Assembly (NCBI RefSeq): GCF_900215435.1
Contig: NZ_OCMY01000001.1
Coordinates: forward strand, 2,852,001-2,916,000
Direction: 5' to 3'
Length of the DNA stretch: 64,000 nt
DNA from: Candidatus Pantoea floridensis
GTDB taxonomy: Bacteria > Pseudomonadota > Gammaproteobacteria > Enterobacterales > Enterobacteriaceae
The stretch's first letter is position 1. The number at the start of each line of letters is the position of its first letter. The notes under the pieces were generated by a model that was given only the letters and a program-made list of their open reading frames with translations, had not been told where the DNA came from and made no database searches. The translations under genes were made by a program, and so were the position numbers. Positions 9,739-19,646 of this stretch are shown piece after piece.

Positions 9739-10782
9739 ATGAGCAAAAATCTCACTATTAAGGATATTGCGCTGCTCGCCGGTGTTTCCATTACTACCGT
9801 CTCGCGCGTGCTCAATAAGCATGCGTGGGTTTCAGAAAAGACGCGCGCGCGCGTCGATAAAGTGATTGCTGAGCATCAGTTCAGTCCTAACCTGATGGCG
9901 CGCGGCATGATTTCGCGCCAGAGTTACACTCTGGCTGTCATCGTTTCCGATATCACCAACCCCTACTTCGTTACGCTGGTGGCGCAGATTCAGCAAGCCT
10001 GCCTGGCCATCGGCTATAAAATTACGCTTTACGATACGCAGTCCGCCAACCGCAGTCAGGAGGCTTCAGGCGACGAAAGCGCTATTTTTCAATCAATTAT
10101 TGATAGCCAAATTGATGGCGTGATCGTGTTGGGTGGTCATAGCGACTATGCGCCTATTCCTCCGAGCTATCTGGCGATGCTGGACACGCTGATGAGCAAA
10201 ATGGCGGTGGTAGTGGTGGGGCAACCTCATCCGGATAATCTCTGGCCGTGCGTGATGCGCGACCACCAACACTGTGTCGAGCTGGCGGTTAATCATTTGC
10301 TGTCGCGTGGTCTGCGTGATATCGCCTTTATCGGCGGGTCGCGCAAAGTATGGGTTACGCGCGAGCGCGTCAGCCATTTTCGTCGCGCTCTTGAACAGGG
10401 GGGCGTTACGCCGTGCGAGGCGTGGATTTGCCTGAATAACTTCTATCCGCAGCACGGTTATCAAGCAGTTGAAACGCTATGGGATTTGCCTCAGCCGCCG
10501 CAGGCGCTGGTGGCTATCAACGATCGTGTGGCGATGGGGGCCATTCGCGCCCTCAACGATCGCGCCATTCAGGTGCCTCAACAGGTTGCCGTGATCAGCT
10601 GCGAGCGCTTTCCCGGTAGTGAATTCTTCATTCCCCGCATCACCAGCGTCGATCATCAAAATCCGCTTCTTGGGCAGAACATCATCACGATGATGATGGC
10701 CCAACTCGACGGGATCTTAGCCGATGAGGCGCGTCGAACTGCACCGCCGCTACCGGCGCTGATCGCCGGCGAATCCGCCTGA
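9739..10782 (+). CDS. LacI-family transcriptional regulator
   Basis: An N-terminal LacI HTH (TIKDIALLAGVSITTVSRVLNK, residues 5-26) is followed by a periplasmic-binding-protein-like effector domain (SDITNPYFVTLVAQIQQA; DGVIVLGG; ALVAINDRVAMGAIRAL). 347 residues, full length. It begins 15 bases after truD and precedes the sugar genes. A perfect LacI-type palindrome lies in the gap before the SIS gene, so it is very probably their local repressor. The inducer is unknown. The ribosome site is weak, in line with a low-abundance regulator. Confidence 0.92.
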   Translation: MSKNLTIKDIALLAGVSITTVSRVLNKHAWVSEKTRARVDKVIAEHQFSPNLMARGMISRQSYTLAVIVSDITNPYFVTLVAQIQQACLAIGYKITLYDTQSANRSQEASGDESAIFQSIIDSQIDGVIVLGGHSDYAPIPPSYLAMLDTLMSKMAVVVVGQPHPDNLWPCVMRDHQHCVELAVNHLLSRGLRDIAFIGGSRKVWVTRERVSHFRRALEQGGVTPCEAWICLNNFYPQHGYQAVETLWDLPQPPQALVAINDRVAMGAIRALNDRAIQVPQQVAVISCERFPGSEFFIPRITSVDHQNPLLGQNIITMMMAQLDGILADEARRTAPPLPALIAGESA

Positions 10783-10810
10783 TTCTTTACGCGCTCCTTT
10801 AATTCCCAGC

Positions 10811-10838
10811 GATCCGCGCTTTGTTAGCGCGATCGCAT
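10811..10838 (+). terminator. Possible weak terminator after the LacI gene
   Basis: GATC-c-GCGCT / AGCGC-GATC can pair around TTGTT with one bulged C, followed by GCATTTT. It is short of a classical T-run, so it is a weak candidate only. Confidence 0.3.
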
Positions 10839-10854
10839 TTTGTCGATCATCTCG

Positions 10855-10883
10855 TTGACTTAATCTGCGCCATTAAATAAGTT
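10855..10883 (+). promoter_or_regulatory. Predicted sigma-70 promoter of the SIS/PTS/porin/GH9 operon
   Basis: TTGACT (-35), 17 bases, then TAAGTT (-10). The operator palindrome begins 8 bases after the -10 element, where a bound repressor would block transcription start. Confidence 0.45.
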
Positions 10884-10890
10884 TGCCTGC

Positions 10891-10912
10891 AACCTGAAAA
10901 CGTTTTCAGGTT
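10891..10912. promoter_or_regulatory. LacI-family operator, perfect 22-bp palindrome
   Basis: The palindrome is centred on CG (core CCTGAAAACGTTTTCAGG) and symmetrical over 22 bp. The A/T-rich arms around a central CG are typical of LacI/GalR-family operators. It lies 30 bp before the SIS-gene start and just after the predicted -10 box, so repression by the neighbouring regulator is the simplest reading. Confidence 0.85.
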
Positions 10913-10941
10913 TTTTCAGGAAATCGGTTTAAGGAGCGGCA

Positions 10942-12012
10942 ATGAAACCCACCATGATGACTTACATCCACCAGCAGCCTGAGGTGCTGAGCAACCTGCT
11001 AGCGAACTATCCAGAAGGTTTGCCCGCGCTTGGCGCTGCAAAATCGGTGCTGGTGCTTGCCACAGGCTCCAGCATTAACGCCGCACTAAGCGCAAAATAT
11101 TATGTTGAACGGCTAACGGGCGTGCGCATCAGCGTGCAGGAGCCGTTTCATTTCCAGCATTACGAGCAGTGGGATCCCACCACCGATCTGGTTTTCGCGA
11201 TTTCACAAAGCGGTGAAAGCACTTCAACGTTGGCCGCCATTGAGGCGCTCAAGCAGCAGCACGGCGTGGCAACCTGGGGAATGACCAGCAAGATGGCGAG
11301 TCCTCTCGCTCAGACGGTGGATCGCGCCGTGGAGATCCGCAGCGGCGAAGAGCGCGTTGGCTATGTTACGAAAGGCTATTTAGCCACCATCATGACGCTG
11401 ATGCTCATCGGCCTGCATAGCGCTCGCCAGAGCGGCCGTTTGAGTGCTGAACAAGAGCAACAAGAACTCGCGATGCTGCAGCGCGGTGCGGCAGCCCTTC
11501 CAGACATTATTGCGCGTACCGAAACCTTCTGGCAGCGCTGGCAGGCAGATCTTACCGCCGCGCCACGTTTTATCTCGATTGGCTTTGGTCCAGCGTTGGG
11601 TGTGATTAAGGAGATGGAGACCAAGTTCAGTGAAACGGTGCGCGTACCTTCGCAGGGAATTGAGCTAGAGGCGTTTATGCACGGCCCCTATTTTGAGATT
11701 AACCCGCAGCACCGCCTGTTCTTTATTGATGTTGATGCGCCTGTTCGCGAACGTCTGCGCCTGCTACGTGACTATGAACAGCGCGTGACGCCTCATGTCT
11801 GGAGCCTGTGCCTGGGCGAAAGCAATGACGAACGCACGCTGGCGCTGGGTGTAGAAGTGAGCGAATGGATCGCGCCGCTGCTGCTGGTGGTGCCCTTCCA
11901 AATCCTGGCGCACCACATTGCGGAAGCGAAGGGCAACAATCTGCCGCAGCGTATTTTCACCGACTTTGGTGTGTCGATGAAGAGCAAAACCAAACCGGGC
12001 GATTACGACTAA
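10942..12012 (+). CDS. SIS-domain phosphosugar isomerase/deaminase-like protein
   Basis: Two tandem SIS domains as in the isomerase half of GlmS and in AgaS/FrlB-type enzymes: VLVLATGSSINAALSAKYYVE and FAISQSGESTSTLAAIEAL in the first, FISIGFGPALGVIKEMETKFSETV and the ELEAFMHGPYFEI loop in the second. 356 residues. Such proteins deaminate or isomerise amino- or fructosamine-6-phosphates. With a PTS permease next to it, the substrate is probably a phosphorylated amino sugar or glycosylamine entering the cell. The exact reaction cannot be told from sequence. AAGGAGCGGC precedes the ATG. Confidence 0.85.
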   Translation: MKPTMMTYIHQQPEVLSNLLANYPEGLPALGAAKSVLVLATGSSINAALSAKYYVERLTGVRISVQEPFHFQHYEQWDPTTDLVFAISQSGESTSTLAAIEALKQQHGVATWGMTSKMASPLAQTVDRAVEIRSGEERVGYVTKGYLATIMTLMLIGLHSARQSGRLSAEQEQQELAMLQRGAAALPDIIARTETFWQRWQADLTAAPRFISIGFGPALGVIKEMETKFSETVRVPSQGIELEAFMHGPYFEINPQHRLFFIDVDAPVRERLRLLRDYEQRVTPHVWSLCLGESNDERTLALGVEVSEWIAPLLLVVPFQILAHHIAEAKGNNLPQRIFTDFGVSMKSKTKPGDYD

Positions 12013-12043
12013 CATCGGGCGCGATGTAATAAGGATAATAACG

Positions 12044-13411
12044 ATGAAACTCGATTACGTGAAGCTGGCGCAAGCCATCAAAGAGCAGATCGGCGGCGAC
12101 GATAATATCAGCCATATCTCGCACTGTGCGACTCGCTTACGCCTGGCTATTCACGATATAGCCAAGGTCGATATCCCCGCAATTAGCGGTTTGCCGGGGG
12201 TGATTCGCGTCGTGAATGCACCTGGACAACTGCAGGTAGTCGTAGGCCCGCAGGTTGAGCAGCTGTATCAGGCCATGCAGCACGGTGCTGCACCGGTAGT
12301 GGAGCCCGCTAAACCGGGTACTGACGAACGCGGCCTTGCTGGAAAAATGCTGGCGACGCTTGGCGCCATTTTCACCCCCTATATCGGCGTGCTGGCTGGA
12401 ATTGGCGTCATCAAAGGGGTTATGGTGCTGCTGCAAACGCAGGGTCTGGTTTCCAGTGATGACCTGCTTTTTGCCATGTTCAATGCCCTGGCCAGCGGCG
12501 TATTTGTCTTCTTGCCGCTGTTTATCGCCGTGACTGCCGCCGATCGTTTCGGGGCCAGCCGCTTCACCGCGCTGGCGCTAACCGCAGCAATGGTATTTCC
12601 TCTTACGCAGCCCGATCTGCCGCAGCACTTCGCCCTGTTTGGTTTGAGTATCAGCCTGAAAATTTACGGTGGAGCGGTGATCCCCGCGATTCTGGCGGTC
12701 CTGCTGCTGAGCAAAGTTGAACGCAAACTGAAGCAGTGGATTCCGGACGTCGCGGCGCTGGTTTTTGTGCCGTGTCTCGCGCTGATTATCTGTGGCTTTG
12801 TGGTATTTACCATCATCGGCCCGCTGGCCGATTACGTGGGGATCGGTATCGCCAATGGTTACAGCTGGCTATATCAGCTCAGTCCTATGATCTCCGGCGC
12901 TCTACTGGCGGGTATTGGCCAGCTGTTCGTGGTATTCGGTGTGCATTGGGGCATCATCCCCCTCGCGCTGATTAATATTCAGGTGCAGGGCTATGACACC
13001 ATCATGGCGATGTTCATGTCGGCGGTGATGGGGCAGTTTGGCGCGGTGAGCGGCGCGATCTTTATTGCCCGTAATCTTCGTGACCGCCAGATTGCCATCT
13101 CGGCTTCGCTCTCCGCTTTCTTCGGCATTACTGAACCCGCGCTGTACGGCGTAAACCTCAAATTCCGCATGTTGTTTATCTTCGGCTGCATCGGTGCGGC
13201 GTTGGGCGGCGGCATTACCGGACTGCTACAGGTAAAAACCTACAGCTTCCTGCCAGTACTAAACGTGTTTGAACTCGGTCTGTTTGAAGGACCCGAGTCG
13301 AAAATGATTTATGAAGTGGCGGCAATTGCCGTGGCCTTCCTGGTCCCCTTCATTCTAACGCTGATTTATGGTCGCTGGACGCGGCCGAGTGTGACGACGC
13401 CCCGCGCCTGA
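12044..13411 (+). CDS. PTS sugar transporter EIIBC, glucose/beta-glucoside superfamily
   Basis: Takes up and phosphorylates a sugar at the inner membrane. The N-terminal EIIB domain has the phospho-Cys in the motif SHCATRLRL (Cys about 28). From residue 100 on comes a multi-span EIIC domain with GITEPALYGV, the conserved IIC loop. There is no EIIA domain at either end and no EIIA gene nearby, so phosphate probably comes from the general EIIA-Glc (Crr), as for MurP or TreB. 455 residues. Substrate unknown; the SIS enzyme and GH9 neighbour point to a short amino-sugar or beta-glucoside. Confidence 0.88.
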   Translation: MKLDYVKLAQAIKEQIGGDDNISHISHCATRLRLAIHDIAKVDIPAISGLPGVIRVVNAPGQLQVVVGPQVEQLYQAMQHGAAPVVEPAKPGTDERGLAGKMLATLGAIFTPYIGVLAGIGVIKGVMVLLQTQGLVSSDDLLFAMFNALASGVFVFLPLFIAVTAADRFGASRFTALALTAAMVFPLTQPDLPQHFALFGLSISLKIYGGAVIPAILAVLLLSKVERKLKQWIPDVAALVFVPCLALIICGFVVFTIIGPLADYVGIGIANGYSWLYQLSPMISGALLAGIGQLFVVFGVHWGIIPLALINIQVQGYDTIMAMFMSAVMGQFGAVSGAIFIARNLRDRQIAISASLSAFFGITEPALYGVNLKFRMLFIFGCIGAALGGGITGLLQVKTYSFLPVLNVFELGLFEGPESKMIYEVAAIAVAFLVPFILTLIYGRWTRPSVTTPRA

Positions 13412-13495
13412 CGCGCAACATTTTTTAAATACTGACCAACAGGGAATAGGTATGCGGCCGCTATCGCAGGGTTGCGTACACCTTAAGGAAATATA

Positions 13496-14875
13496 ATGAA
13501 CGCTTTACTTCAGGGAAAAAAAGTGGCGCTGCTGCCGTTGGCAACGTTGATGTTGTTTGCGGCACCGCCCGCGGTTGAAGCCGCAGGTTTTATTGAAGAC
13601 AGCAAATTAGATGGCACGCTGTACTACTGGCAGCGCCATCGCGAACGCAAAGATCTCAATCCCGATAGTAGCCATTACCAGCACTATCAAACCAATTTGC
13701 ATCACAGCACGCTGACTGGCGCGCTGGATTATCAATCGGGCTATCTGGCGGACGTTGTCGGCGTTGATATCGCCGCCTTTGGAACCTGGGATCTGTTTGA
13801 AGGAAGCCCGGCACATCCTAACGAAATTAGCTTTAGCCATGGTCCCTCTATGTGGGAAGACCGCGGCGTCGGCGAAAAAAATAGCCTCGATCTTTATCGT
13901 GCAGCGCTGAAGGTCAATGCCGGTGATTATTGGCTACGTGCCGGTTATATCCAGCCGAGCGGCCAGACGTTGTTGGGTACGCAGTGGGGATTTTTACCCG
14001 GCACTTATCAGGGTGTTGAAGTCGGAGCTGTATATGATTATGGCTCAGCCGGGGCGCTGTCGCTTTCATGGATGGGAGCCAACAAATATAAAGCGCCGTG
14101 GTATCGCAAAATGTACGAGTTTCGCGAAATTGACCGCCAGACGCGCATTCGCTATTTGCATTCGTTAGGCGGCAAATACGACTTCAAAAACGGCAACACG
14201 CTTGAGCTGGCGTGGGGAGAATCACCGCACTATCTCGATAAATATTTCGCCAAGGCCGCGCGTCAAACCACGCTTTGGGAAAATCCGCTGAGCATGAGCT
14301 GGCAATTTTACGGCTCGCAGGATCGTACGGGCCGCCATGATGTTTATGATGAATTCGCCTGGCAACAAGGGTTAACGCTGTCGTATCAGGTGGATCGTTA
14401 TCAGTTCCGTCTGGAGGGCAGTGTGGTGCACTCGCCGGGTAAACAGGGCTATTACACCGTCGCGATGACACCGATTTACCCTAACTCCGCAGGCCGCATC
14501 GATATGTGGTGGGACTCGCGTTCTGACTTCAATGCCGACGGCGAGAAGGCGTTGTTTGCCGGCATGATGGTCGATCTCAGCGATATCGTCTGGCCTGGCG
14601 TTAGCATCGGCGGCTCCTTTGCTTGGGGCTGGGATGGCAAACCGGCGCGCGGTGGTGATTGGTCACAGAACCAGCGCCTGACCGAAACCGCCATTAATGG
14701 CGATCTGGTCTGGCAGGTGCAATCTGGCTGGGCTAAAGACACCGTATTCAAACTGCATCTCACCGCCTTCAATAATCATAGCGATAACCCAAGTTGGGGT
14801 GGTGGCTATGGCAACGTTTTCCAGGACGAAAAGGACATCAAATTCCTGATGATTGCCCCTTTTAGCCTGTTTTAA
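13496..14875 (+). CDS. OprD/chitoporin-like outer-membrane porin
   Basis: A signal peptide (about 1-29, ending AVEAAG) precedes a beta-rich protein ending in ...KFLMIAPFSLF; the C-terminal Phe is typical of outer-membrane barrels. The pattern (FIEDSKLDGTLYYWQRHRERKD; LRAGYIQPSGQTLLGTQWGFLPGTYQGVEVG) resembles the OprD-family chitoporin ChiP. 459 residues. It probably lets the oligosaccharide reach the periplasm, where the GH9 enzyme next door acts. AAGGAAATATA precedes the ATG. Confidence 0.85.
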   Translation: MNALLQGKKVALLPLATLMLFAAPPAVEAAGFIEDSKLDGTLYYWQRHRERKDLNPDSSHYQHYQTNLHHSTLTGALDYQSGYLADVVGVDIAAFGTWDLFEGSPAHPNEISFSHGPSMWEDRGVGEKNSLDLYRAALKVNAGDYWLRAGYIQPSGQTLLGTQWGFLPGTYQGVEVGAVYDYGSAGALSLSWMGANKYKAPWYRKMYEFREIDRQTRIRYLHSLGGKYDFKNGNTLELAWGESPHYLDKYFAKAARQTTLWENPLSMSWQFYGSQDRTGRHDVYDEFAWQQGLTLSYQVDRYQFRLEGSVVHSPGKQGYYTVAMTPIYPNSAGRIDMWWDSRSDFNADGEKALFAGMMVDLSDIVWPGVSIGGSFAWGWDGKPARGGDWSQNQRLTETAINGDLVWQVQSGWAKDTVFKLHLTAFNNHSDNPSWGGGYGNVFQDEKDIKFLMIAPFSLF

Positions 14876-14902
14876 TCACTCACGACACAAAGGATGATGA
14901 GT

Positions 14903-16747
14903 ATGAGGATTCGTTTCTCCGCGCTAACCGCAGCGCTGCTGGTGGCCGGTCTCGCGCACGCCGAAACCCAGGTTTTAATTAATCAGGTGGGCTACGACAT
15001 TGCCGCACCGAAAAACGCGATAGTGCAATTGACTGGCGAATCACGCGTTAAACCGCCGGTCAACTTTGTATTGCTCGACAGTGAAACCAATCAGCAAGTG
15101 CTGAGCGGCACTTTGCAGCCGCAGGGTGAAGTGCAGAGTTGGGGCGATCGCACCTTCTACCGTGCCGATTTCTCGGATTGGAAAAAAGCGGGGCGCTACG
15201 TGCTGCAAACCACCAGTAGCGATGGTGACGTCCGTTCGGGGCCCTTTATCATCGGTGCCGATTTGCTGGAACGCTACACGCTTTCTGATGTGATTGCTTA
15301 CTTCAAAAGCCAGCGCGTTACCGGCCTGTTTGACAAAGCCGATCGGAAACTCCCGCTGCCAGCCGGCACAGGATCGGGCACCGTTGATGTGCACGGTGGC
15401 TGGTATGATGCCACCGGCGATTACGGTGTACACCTGTCACACCAAAATCTGACCTCCTATTTCAATCCACAGCAGGCTCCGCTGGTGGCCTGGAGCCTCT
15501 TGCGTGGATATCAACATCTTGGCGAACGGCATAATCAGAATTTTGATGAGTATCGCCAACGTATGCTGGATGAAGGTCTCTACGGCGCAGATTTCCTGGT
15601 GCGCATGAAACGTCCTGGTGAATCGTTCTTCCAGGCGATCTCCTCTCCGGGTAAAGAGAAGCTGGCGCAGGATCGGGTCATTGCTAATCCGAATTGGCGT
15701 ACGCAGATTAAAGAGAAAGAGTCAGATTCAACCATTGTTGAGGAAGATGCCGTTGGGCCACTGGCGTGGCAGGCAAGCTTCCGTTCCGGTGCCGGTATGT
15801 CGATTGCCGCGCTGGCGCTGGCTAGCACCATGGAAAATGACGGTAACTTCAGTCGCAAACAGTATCTGCAAACCGCCGAAGACGCCTTTGCTTTCCTGCA
15901 AAAACACAATGTGCAGATGGTTAACGACGGTAAGGAAAATATCGTTGATGACTATACCGCGCTGTTGGCGGCAACTGAACTGTATCGTGCTTCGCATAAA
16001 GCTGACTATTTGGCGGCAGCACAACAGCGGGCGCAAAGCCTGATGGCGCGCCTGACATCCCTGGATAACTGGCATGATTACTGGAGAGCGGATGCGCAGC
16101 AGCGTCCCTTCTTCCACCCATCGGATGCTGGCCTGCCGGTGATCGCGCTGCTGGAGTATGCCCGCATTGCGTCCCCCGATCAGCAGACAAAAATCAAAGA
16201 TACGGTGAAACGTTCACTGGGCTTTGAGCTGGCGGTGACAAAAGAAACCAGTAATCCGTTTGGCTATGCACGCCAGTTGATTCAGCTAAAAAATGGCGAG
16301 AAGCGCACCAGCTTCTTCTTCCCGCATGACAGTGAAGCCGCGCCGTGGTGGCAGGGTGAAAATGCGCGCGTCGCGTCGCTGGCTGCGGCGGCACGTCAGG
16401 CAATGCCGCTGTTTGCTGAAGACAAAGCCTTTACGCTGCAGCTGCAAAATTATGCCTGGGATCAGCTTAACTGGATTCTGGGGAACAATCCGTATGATGT
16501 CAGCATGCTGACTGGCAGCGGTTATCGCCATATCAGCTATCTGTTCTTCAATTCATGGAAATACACCACGCTGCCGGGTGGCATTGTTAACGGTATTACC
16601 GGTGCATCCAATCAGGTTGCCGATGGCATCGCCTTCGACGAAGGTTATGCGGTTACACGAAAAGACGATGACTGGCGCTGGGCGGAGGGTTGGTTGCCTC
16701 ATTCGGCCTGGTACTTGTATGCGGTCAGCTTACCTGACCGTCAGTAA
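14903..16747 (+). CDS. Secreted glycoside hydrolase family 9 enzyme with N-terminal Ig-like domain
   Basis: A signal peptide ends at AGLAHA. A CelD-type Ig-like domain (TQVLINQVGYDIAAPKNAIV..., to about 115) and a GH9 (alpha/alpha)6 domain follow. The nucleophilic/base Asp region is GGWYDATGDYGVH (usual DAGD, here with one inserted residue); the candidate acid Glu is in WAEGWLPHSAWYLY near the end. GH9 covers endoglucanases, cellobiosidases and exo-beta-glucosaminidases. The SIS/PTS context favours a small beta-linked amino- or gluco-oligosaccharide. Three in-frame ATGs exist; 14903 has the best spacing from AAAGGA. About 614 residues. Confidence 0.85.
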   Translation: MRIRFSALTAALLVAGLAHAETQVLINQVGYDIAAPKNAIVQLTGESRVKPPVNFVLLDSETNQQVLSGTLQPQGEVQSWGDRTFYRADFSDWKKAGRYVLQTTSSDGDVRSGPFIIGADLLERYTLSDVIAYFKSQRVTGLFDKADRKLPLPAGTGSGTVDVHGGWYDATGDYGVHLSHQNLTSYFNPQQAPLVAWSLLRGYQHLGERHNQNFDEYRQRMLDEGLYGADFLVRMKRPGESFFQAISSPGKEKLAQDRVIANPNWRTQIKEKESDSTIVEEDAVGPLAWQASFRSGAGMSIAALALASTMENDGNFSRKQYLQTAEDAFAFLQKHNVQMVNDGKENIVDDYTALLAATELYRASHKADYLAAAQQRAQSLMARLTSLDNWHDYWRADAQQRPFFHPSDAGLPVIALLEYARIASPDQQTKIKDTVKRSLGFELAVTKETSNPFGYARQLIQLKNGEKRTSFFFPHDSEAAPWWQGENARVASLAAAARQAMPLFAEDKAFTLQLQNYAWDQLNWILGNNPYDVSMLTGSGYRHISYLFFNSWKYTTLPGGIVNGITGASNQVADGIAFDEGYAVTRKDDDWRWAEGWLPHSAWYLYAVSLPDRQ

Positions 16748-16758
16748 TCTTCACATTT

Positions 16759-16785
16759 GCCCGGCTTTTTCGCCGGGCATTTCTG
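16759..16785 (+). terminator. Rho-independent terminator of the sugar operon
   Basis: GCCCGGC and GCCGGGC form a 7-bp GC stem around TTTTTC, followed by ATTTCTGTTT, 12 bases after the GH9 stop. It separates the sugar operon from surE. Confidence 0.75.
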
Positions 16786-16976
16786 TTTCACGCATCATCA
16801 CTAATTGCATATTGTTACGGCAAACACCGGCAGTTCCTTGATTTTCGCCTACCACTTCCCGCGCCTCACCGCTAGAATGCAAACATCCTTGTCCCGCCAG
16901 ATTGCCTCTTTTTACGGTTGAGCTGCGTTTAGCAGGTGGGTTGAGGGCCAGTTGAATGAACAAAGGTCAGGAATAG

Positions 16977-17738
16977 ATGCGGATATTGCTCAGCAACGAC
17001 GATGGAATTCATGCTCCCGGCATTCAGACGCTGGCTCGCGCGCTACGTGAGTTTGCTGAGGTGCAGGTGGTTGCGCCCGATCGCAATCGCAGTGGCGCAT
17101 CAAACTCTCTGACATTAGAAACCCCGTTGCGCACTTTTACCCATGAAAATGGCGATATTGCCGTACAGATGGGGACGCCGACCGATTGCGTGTTTCTCGG
17201 TGTCAACAAGCTGATGCAGCCGCGTCCCGACATTGTCGTGTCGGGTATTAACGCCGGGCCTAATCTTGGCGATGACGTGATCTATTCCGGAACGGTTGCT
17301 GCGGCCATGGAGGGCCGGCATCTTGGACTGCCTGCACTCGCCGTCTCGCTCAATGGACATCAGCACTATGCTACCGCTGCGAGCGTAACCTGCACTCTGC
17401 TGCGCGCGCTCTCGCGGGCGCCATTACGTACCGGCCGCATTCTCAATATCAATGTCCCCGATCTACCGTTAGCCGAAATCAAAGGTTTTCGCGTCACACG
17501 CTGTGGTAGCCGCCATCCGGCCGATCAGGTGATCTGTACCGAGGATCCGCGCGGCCAGCCACTGTACTGGATTGGTCCGCCGGGTGAGAAGCTGGATGCT
17601 GGTCCGGATACGGATTTTGCCGCCGTCGATGCGGGCTATGTATCGCTTACCGCGCTACATGTGGATCTGACTGCACATGCTGCGCAAGAGGTATTGAGCG
17701 ACTGGCTGCTGCAAGCCGAGGTAAAGCTGGCATGGTGA
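16977..17738 (+). CDS. surE: 5'/3'-nucleotidase SurE
   Basis: Stationary-phase survival nucleotidase and exopolyphosphatase. The metal-binding start [15 protein letters not shown] is fully conserved, as are GTPTDCV and [25 protein letters not shown]. 253 residues, as in E. coli. It overlaps pcm by 7 bases. Because the sugar operon separates it from truD, it must have its own promoter in 16786-16976. Confidence 0.97.
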   Translation: MRILLSNDDGIHAPGIQTLARALREFAEVQVVAPDRNRSGASNSLTLETPLRTFTHENGDIAVQMGTPTDCVFLGVNKLMQPRPDIVVSGINAGPNLGDDVIYSGTVAAAMEGRHLGLPALAVSLNGHQHYATAASVTCTLLRALSRAPLRTGRILNINVPDLPLAEIKGFRVTRCGSRHPADQVICTEDPRGQPLYWIGPPGEKLDAGPDTDFAAVDAGYVSLTALHVDLTAHAAQEVLSDWLLQAEVKLAW

Positions 17739-18358
17739 ATCGGCGCATCGAAACGCTTTTGGAGCAACTGCGCGCGCAGGGCATTCATGATGAAAACCTG
17801 CTGAAAGCCATTGCTGAAGTGCCTCGTGAGCGTTTTATCGATGAGGCATTTGAGCATAAAGCGTGGGAAAACGTTGCCCTGCCCATTGGCAGCGGTCAGA
17901 CCATCTCACAGCCTTATATGGTGGCGCGGATGACCGCACTGCTCGAACTCACACCGGAATCGCGCGTGTTGGAAATCGGCACCGGTTCGGGTTATCAGAC
18001 CGCGATTCTGGCGCATCTGGTCAATCATGTTTACTCCGTAGAACGAATCAAAGGGTTGCAGTGGCAGGCTAAGCGCCGCCTCAAGCAACTCGATCTGCAT
18101 AACATTTCAACGCGGCATGGTGATGGCTGGCAGGGCTGGGCAGCGCGCGGTCCGTTCGATGCCATTATCGTGACTGCAGCGCCACCTGAAATTCCGACTT
18201 TGCTGATAGCGCAATTGGGCGAAGGCGGCAAAATGGTGCTGCCGGTGGGCGACGACCAGCAAGTGTTGAAGCGTTTACGTCGCCAGGGCGGAGAACTGAT
18301 TGAAGAAATCATAGAACCTGTCCGGTTTGTACCGCTGGTGCAGGGCGATCTGGCCTGA
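17732..18358 (+). CDS. pcm: Protein-L-isoaspartate O-methyltransferase
   Basis: Repairs isoaspartyl residues in ageing proteins with SAM. Motif [17 protein letters not shown] and the [13 protein letters not shown] segment match E. coli Pcm closely; [13 protein letters not shown] is motif II. 208 residues. Translationally coupled to surE; nlpD follows. Confidence 0.97.
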   Translation: MVNRRIETLLEQLRAQGIHDENLLKAIAEVPRERFIDEAFEHKAWENVALPIGSGQTISQPYMVARMTALLELTPESRVLEIGTGSGYQTAILAHLVNHVYSVERIKGLQWQAKRRLKQLDLHNISTRHGDGWQGWAARGPFDAIIVTAAPPEIPTLLIAQLGEGGKMVLPVGDDQQVLKRLRRQGGELIEEIIEPVRFVPLVQGDLA

Positions 18359-18530
18359 GCCGTTATTACGCAATTCTTCACAACTGTTACATGGCACGGC
18401 ACAGTTGATATTGTTACTATCCTTGTTTATCAATGCTAAAAACCGTTTTTGACGTTACGCGCAGTGAATAATGCGGTTTCAGTCGTTACACATTAATATT
18501 CAGGGTTGCCATCACGGGGGATCAGTGAGC

Positions 18531-19646
18531 ATGGGAAGCACAGTATTTCAATTACGCCGTTTGGCGGCACTTTCTTTGGTAGGTTTTTGGCTGGCGGGCT
18601 GTAGCTCAGGCGATAATACTCAGGCACCCATTAGCCAGGTAGGCAGTAACGGCGGCGACAGCGGTATGGCTTCAGCCCCAAGTGGTGGCATGATCTCCTC
18701 GCAAAACAGCGGTGTGCCAGCGATGCCGCGTGGTGGAATGTTAAGTGGCGGTACTTCTTCAGCGCCAACCTCTGGTGCAATGGTTAGTGATAATAATAAT
18801 GTGACCACAGAAAATGGTCATATTGTGTACAATCGAAATTATGGGAATATTCCGAAAGGTAGCTACGGTGGCGAGACTTATACCGTAAAACGCGGTGATA
18901 CCCTGTTCTATATTGCCTGGATTACCGGCAACGATTTTCGCGATCTGGCTCAGCGCAATAACATTGCAGCCCCGTATGGCTTGACCGCAGGCCAAACGCT
19001 GCAGGTAGGTAACGCGAATGGCCAGACGATTACCGGCGGCAATGCGATAACCGTAGCGGATGCAACCCAGGGGGGCGTACCTGCAACGCCAAACCAGACG
19101 CAAATTAAATCGACCCCTGTTGCACAGCAACCTGTTATTACGTATTCTGATGATTCGGGTAATTCGTCAGGTAGCAAATTGCTGCCGTCGAAAGGAGCAA
19201 ATAATGTGGCAACGACCACAGCTCCGGTTGTCGCACCACCTACAGTCAGCAGCACGACAAATAGCACAACTCCAGTGGGAAGCTGGCGTTGGCCGACTGA
19301 TGGGAAGATCATCGATAACTTCTCCGCTGCGGAAGGCGGAAACAAAGGAATCGATATCGCCGGTTCGCGTGGACAACCTGTTGTCGCCACAGCTTCGGGA
19401 AGAGTGGTGTACGCAGGCAACGCGCTCCGCGGGTATGGCAATTTAATCATCATCAAACACAATGATGACTACCTGAGTGCCTACGCCCACAACGACTCTA
19501 TGCTGGTCCGGGAACAACAGGAAGTTAAGGCGGGGCAAAAAATCGCTACCATGGGTAGCACCGGTACCAGTTCAGTAAGATTGCACTTTGAAATTCGTTA
19601 CAAGGGGAAATCCGTAAACCCGTTGCGTTATTTACCGCAGCGATAA
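18531..19646 (+). CDS. nlpD: Murein hydrolase activator NlpD, lipoprotein
   Basis: Outer-membrane lipoprotein that activates AmiC at the septum. The start at 18531 gives a signal peptide with lipobox LAGC (Cys24). A LysM domain ([27 protein letters not shown]) follows a low-complexity Ser/Gly/Asn region, and the C-terminal 100 residues form an M23 fold. As in other NlpD proteins the M23 zinc ligands are degenerate ([15 protein letters not shown]), so it activates rather than cuts. The open frame extends 20 residues upstream without family similarity. The main rpoS promoter is expected inside this gene, as in E. coli. Confidence 0.94.
   Translation: MGSTVFQLRRLAALSLVGFWLAGCSSGDNTQAPISQVGSNGGDSGMASAPSGGMISSQNSGVPAMPRGGMLSGGTSSAPTSGAMVSDNNNVTTENGHIVYNRNYGNIPKGSYGGETYTVKRGDTLFYIAWITGNDFRDLAQRNNIAAPYGLTAGQTLQVGNANGQTITGGNAITVADATQGGVPATPNQTQIKSTPVAQQPVITYSDDSGNSSGSKLLPSKGANNVATTTAPVVAPPTVSSTTNSTTPVGSWRWPTDGKIIDNFSAAEGGNKGIDIAGSRGQPVVATASGRVVYAGNALRGYGNLIIIKHNDDYLSAYAHNDSMLVREQQEVKAGQKIATMGSTGTSSVRLHFEIRYKGKSVNPLRYLPQR

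Noticed and set aside
10891-10912. Palindrome as a terminator hairpin
   Set aside because: The arms are A/T-rich, the position is directly after a promoter, and symmetry about CG fits a LacI-family operator better.
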